A stretch of DNA of 16,126 nt from Methanoregula sp. UBA471 (GTDB lineage: Archaea > Halobacteriota > Methanomicrobia > Methanomicrobiales > Methanospirillaceae): assembly GCA_002495065.1 (NCBI GenBank), contig DADT01000052.1, positions 258-16,383 on the forward strand, read 5' to 3'. Positions 13,686 to 16,126 of the stretch are shown here, piece by piece. The notes under the pieces are model-generated. The model did no database searches and was not told where the DNA came from. It saw only the letters and a list, made by a program, of their open reading frames with translations. Every line of letters begins with the position of its first letter. Within the stretch, counting starts at the first letter, position 1. Made by a program: the position numbers and the translations under genes.

Positions 13686-14251
13686 TATACGATTATTTCA
13701 GGGTCGACAGACCATCGCGCATGGTAGTCAGGCACCAGGGATACCGTATCTGACTTCTTTTCCATGAAGTATACATCCAGGATTGCACCCCGGGATAATT
13801 TTTCGAAATCCTCATCGGAAATGACAATATAGTCCCGCGCGGCTTCAGTGACATTTGGTGTGATCAGGCCGGACCGTGCACCGTTCCCCCCGTGTGATAT
13901 CCCGATCCCCCCGTAGATTTTACCGGTAACATCCGTCAGCCTGCTGAACCAGACAAGCTGTACAGGCTCTGTTCCGGTATTTTTTACCGCCACGTAGATG
14001 GTGATGGTCTGTTTACCGGGTTCGGACGGGGGATCGATCTCGAAACTATCGATCCATGCCGTGAACTGTTTATCTCCGGTCCCGAACACGACCTCGGCGT
14101 CCATGGGTAAGACAGGATTTTCAGCAGGGGTGACGGTCGTTGTCAGAACAGGTGACGTGGGTTGCGGAGTAACGTTATCCGGTGAAGTGGTGGTGCAACC
14201 GGCAATGAGCAGCAGGACTGCCGCACACGCGAGTACCAGGATTTTTTTCAT
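13685..14251 (-). CDS. Secreted lipoprotein with an Ig-like domain, unknown function
   Basis: A 188-residue protein with a clear lipoprotein signal: MKKILVLACAAVLLLIAGC, giving a lipobox with Cys19 as the modified residue. A Thr/Pro/Ser-rich linker follows (20-45). The remaining domain has the strand pattern of the DUF4352-like or telomeric-repeat-type Ig folds often found on archaeal lipoproteins (QTITIYVAVKNTGTEPVQLV, DYIVISDEDFEKLSRGAILD). It should be tethered outside the cell membrane. No catalytic motif is visible and there is no partner gene nearby. GAGGT six bases before ATG 14251 supports the start, and a TATA-like ATTTTATC (about 14297-14304) lies about 50 bases upstream. Family assignment is loose; the lipoprotein call is firm. 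Confidence 0.8.
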   Translation of the reverse strand: MKKILVLACAAVLLLIAGCTTTSPDNVTPQPTSPVLTTTVTPAENPVLPMDAEVVFGTGDKQFTAWIDSFEIDPPSEPGKQTITIYVAVKNTGTEPVQLVWFSRLTDVTGKIYGGIGISHGGNGARSGLITPNVTEAARDYIVISDEDFEKLSRGAILDVYFMEKKSDTVSLVPDYHARWSVDPEIIV

Positions 14252-14410
14252 GAAGATACCTCGAACATTGTGTAGTTAGGTTGAGGCCCGGCCGATAAAA
14301 TTTTTCTGATGATGCGGATCCTGTACCAAACCTGATTCACACCCCAGACACAGTGATCGCCTTTTACTAATTTCGTTTTTCTGTAACCGCTGAAGTATTG
14401 GAAGGAAAAA

Positions 14411-14518
14411 CGCCTCAGGGTTTCTCCGAGGTACGGCGGGCGAAAATAGTGTTCAGCACATCTCTCGTTCACCAATCCGCTGCGGGGGCGCCCCTTCGGG
14501 GGCAGCGGCGTTCATCAT
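14411..14518 (+). repeat. Hairpin repeat element, copy 3
   Basis: Hairpin B (CGCCTCAGGG, TTTCTCCGAGG, TACGGCGGGC) is followed by an AT-richer linker and hairpin A. Hairpin A contains GCCCC-TTCG-GGGGC, a very stable UUCG tetraloop stem, and ends in GGCGTTCATC. About 80 bases upstream is a TTCACACCCC block like that of the left arm at 4926. Orientation is opposite to copies 1 and 2. Confidence 0.8.
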
Positions 14519-14646
14519 ATCATATGACAGAAAGGACCCTTGTATCATGTAATGAGTGAATTCTCATTTCCCCATTGATACTGGGGCATCCCTGCTACTC
14601 ACATCATTTCATTGAAAGTATTTGTGTTCTCTTTTGGGAGGATCAC

Positions 14647-14750
14647 CCGCCTCAGGGCCTCTCCGAGGCACGGCGGAGCAGAAGGTTTTTGAATTTTCTT
14701 CGTTACCATTCCGCCGCGGGGGCGTCCCTTCGGGGGCGGCGGCGTTCATC
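14647..14750 (+). repeat. Hairpin repeat element, copy 4
   Basis: Hairpin B is complete: CCGCCTCAGGGCCTCTCC, then GAGGCACGGCGG, where CCGCC pairs with GGCGG and GCCTC with GAGGC. A linker of about 32 bases leads to hairpin A (CCGCCGCGGGGGC, GTCCCTTCGGGGGC, GGCGGCG) and the closing TTCATC. It is a direct repeat of copy 3 at a distance of about 235 bases. Confidence 0.8.
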
Positions 14751-14792
14751 ATATTGGATAAAACACAGCTCTCAAAAGGCGAGACGTTCTTT

Positions 14793-14805
14793 AAAAAAAA
14801 AGAAA
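14793..14805 (-). terminator. U-rich terminator of the ABC exporter operon
   Basis: On the minus strand, 12-24 bases after the permease stop, the sequence reads CTTTC followed by a run of nine T and AAAG. Confidence 0.6.
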
Positions 14806-14816
14806 GTATCCCCCAT

Positions 14817-15566
14817 TCAGAGTTTGATCTTCCTGAACAGGAATGCCCCGAGCACGGACATCACCAGTGCAAATCCCCCGATAACCGCAAAACAGACAAG
14901 CGGGTTGACCTGCGAGACTCCGGTGAGGCCGTACCGGATCCCTTCGACACCATAGGTAAGAGGGTCCAGCAGGGTAAGGGGAGCTATCCACTCCGGCAGT
15001 GAGCTGATGGGAAAGAGTGCGCCGGAGAGGCCGAACAATGGAAAGACGACAAAGTTCATGATGAGCTGGAAGCCGGTCATGTCCTCCATCCGCGATGCGA
15101 TGGCGATGCCGAACGCAGTGAACGATATCCCTATCAGCACCATGAACCCGAAGGCGATGAGAAACCCGGTGAGGCTTGAGATGCGGAGACCGATGAACAC
15201 GGACAGGACAAGGATCATGAATCCCTGGAGGACTGCAGTCGTTGCCCCGCCGAGGGTCTGGCCCAGCATGATCTCAAGGCGTGAAACTGGCGCCACGAGG
15301 GTCTCTTTCAAAAAACCGAACTGCTTGTCCCAGATAATCTGTATCCCGGAAAAGATCGATGTAAAGAGCACGCTCATCGCAACCATGCCGGGAATCAGGA
15401 ATACGATATAATTCCCGCCAAGCCCGGGCAGCTGAACGACAGAGTTCAGGCCAAATCCCAGGAAAAACAGGAAAAAAAGCGGCATGCTGATGCTGCCGAT
15501 GATACGGCTCTTTGACCGTATGTAGCGTTTCATGTTCCGGAGCCAGATGGTGTAGATGATATCCAT
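14817..15566 (-). CDS. ABC-2 type transporter permease (DrrB-like)
   Basis: A 249-residue integral membrane protein with about six hydrophobic segments, the normal size for ABC-2 permeases. It starts MDIIYTIWLRNMKRYIRSKS, the usual N-terminal amphipathic helix. Segments lie at about 27-42, 55-75, 103-127, 133-155, 168-190 and 223-242. The ABC-2 signature region reads PLFGLSGALFPISSLPEWIA, with LLDPLTYGVEGIRYGL after it, both typical of DrrB/NodJ-type exporters. It pairs with the ATPase encoded just upstream: the ATPase stop is two bases before this ATG, and GGTGAGG inside the end of the ATPase gene is the likely ribosome site, so translation is coupled. Likely role: export of a lipid, drug-like compound or other small molecule. 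The substrate cannot be told from sequence. Confidence 0.92.
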   Translation of the reverse strand: MDIIYTIWLRNMKRYIRSKSRIIGSISMPLFFLFFLGFGLNSVVQLPGLGGNYIVFLIPGMVAMSVLFTSIFSGIQIIWDKQFGFLKETLVAPVSRLEIMLGQTLGGATTAVLQGFMILVLSVFIGLRISSLTGFLIAFGFMVLIGISFTAFGIAIASRMEDMTGFQLIMNFVVFPLFGLSGALFPISSLPEWIAPLTLLDPLTYGVEGIRYGLTGVSQVNPLVCFAVIGGFALVMSVLGAFLFRKIKL

Positions 15567-15568
15567 GA

Positions 15569-16126
15569 TTAATGCCTCACCATTCTCTGGTACATTCGCA
15601 TGTTCGCCTTATTGTCCGCCTCTTCCTCCCGGATGGTCTTTCCGGTAAAGGAGAGGAATACGTCTTCAAGCGTTGGCTTGTGTATGGCGAGGGAATCAAT
15701 GGGGATCCTGCGCATGTTGAGCAGCGTTACGATGGTGCTGATATGCTGTTCGGCGTTCTGCAGGCTGATGTTCACCTCATCATGATGCCTTTCCACCCGG
15801 GTGATCCAGGGTTCTGACAGGGCACCGACAATGGCTTCCGGATCCGGGGATTTGATCGTCACGACATCTCCCCCGATCCCGTCCTTGAGGTCTTGCGGGG
15901 TATCGAGGGCTATAATCTTCCCGTGATCGATGATGGCAATCCGGTTGCAGAGCCGGTCCGCTTCATCCATGTAATGCGTGGTGAGGATGATCGTGATCCC
16001 CTTCTCGCGTGCAAGGGTGGCGATATACACCCAGAGGTGGTTGCGGGTCTGGGGGTCAAGCCCGAGCGTCGGTTCGTCCAGGAAGAGGACTGACGGGTAG
16101 TGGAGAAGGCCGCGGGCAATCTCAAG
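15569..16126 (-). CDS. ABC transporter ATP-binding protein, DrrA-like (partial, 5' end outside window)
   Basis: The minus-strand frame is open from the window edge at 16126 to TAA at 15569-15571, 185 residues. The fragment begins LEIARGLLHYP, directly after where the LSGG signature should lie. Walker B and D-loop follow (SVLFLDEPTLGLDP) and then the H-loop (TTHYMDEADRLCNRIAIIDH). Walker A and the Q-loop are outside the window. The C-terminal 90 residues form the extra domain of the DrrA/NodI group, ending with the typical KPTLEDVFLSFTGKTIREEE segment. ATP hydrolysis here drives the permease encoded next. The two genes form an operon with a two-base gap. The internal GTG at 16030 is not the start, because conserved motifs continue upstream. 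Confidence 0.93.
   Translation of the reverse strand, partial: LEIARGLLHYPSVLFLDEPTLGLDPQTRNHLWVYIATLAREKGITIILTTHYMDEADRLCNRIAIIDHGKIIALDTPQDLKDGIGGDVVTIKSPDPEAIVGALSEPWITRVERHHDEVNISLQNAEQHISTIVTLLNMRRIPIDSLAIHKPTLEDVFLSFTGKTIREEEADNKANMRMYQRMVRH

Larger units (their letters stand above)
14252..14816. other. Gene-free repeat island between lipoprotein and ABC exporter
   Basis: About 565 bases without a convincing gene. It contains the lipoprotein promoter, hairpin repeat copies 3 and 4 (14411-14518 and 14647-14750), a 128-base spacer between them, and the exporter terminator. A 75-codon minus-strand frame at 14248-14475 lies partly inside a repeat and is not believed. Confidence 0.6.

Noticed and set aside
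14248..14475. 75-codon minus-strand frame between lipoprotein and repeats
   Set aside because: Its start lies within hairpin repeat copy 3 and it covers the lipoprotein promoter; no gene-like signal.
16028..16030. GTG at 16030 as the start of the ABC ATPase
   Set aside because: Walker B and the post-signature segment continue upstream in frame to the window edge, so this codon is internal.

Overview
The window looks like euryarchaeal chromosome, most likely from a hydrogenotrophic methanogen of the Methanomicrobiales (Methanoregula-like). This is inferred from several things: archaeal TATA-like boxes about 25-30 bases before starts, some apparently leaderless genes, GGTGA/GGAGG ribosome sites, U-rich terminators, an anchorless fumarate reductase of the thiol:fumarate-reductase type, and a set of small orphan proteins. 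No 16S rRNA or methanogenesis marker is present, so the taxon is a guess. No tRNA, rRNA, CRISPR array or transposase was seen.

Layout. (1) 1-4837 is a central-carbon block. A 2-oxoacid:ferredoxin oxidoreductase with fused gamma and alpha domains (cut by the left edge, minus strand) is divergent from a tightly coupled plus-strand operon of fumarate reductase flavoprotein, its iron-sulfur partner, and a fumarase/aspartase-family lyase. Together they fit the reductive branch of the incomplete TCA cycle: aspartate or malate to fumarate, to succinate, then (via succinyl-CoA) to 2-oxoglutarate. A palindrome-rich 131-base region lies between the two transcription units. (2) 4838-5629 is non-coding and made of GC-rich hairpin repeats. 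About 100-base inverted arms bound it. (3) 5630-8945 holds a membrane-anchored protein, a His/Pro-rich small protein followed by a strong hairpin terminator, a DODA/YgiD-type dioxygenase carrying a one-base frameshift, a 75-residue orphan, and the deletion-riddled remains of a second dioxygenase gene. (4) 8946-13610 holds a PolX DNA polymerase/PHP protein, a 125-residue orphan, a leaderless Cys-rich mini-protein, an alpha-barrel glycosidase-like protein, and a 142-residue orphan. (5) 13685-14251 is a lipoprotein. It is followed by two more copies of the same hairpin repeat (14411-14750), now in the opposite orientation. (6) 14817-16126 is a DrrAB-type ABC exporter pair, with the ATPase cut by the right edge.

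The points most worth a second look are the compact fumarate module whose iron-sulfur subunit lacks the heterodisulfide-reductase-like half known from Methanothermobacter, the structured repeat family flanking about 9 kb in inverted orientation, and the paired broken and decayed dioxygenase genes.
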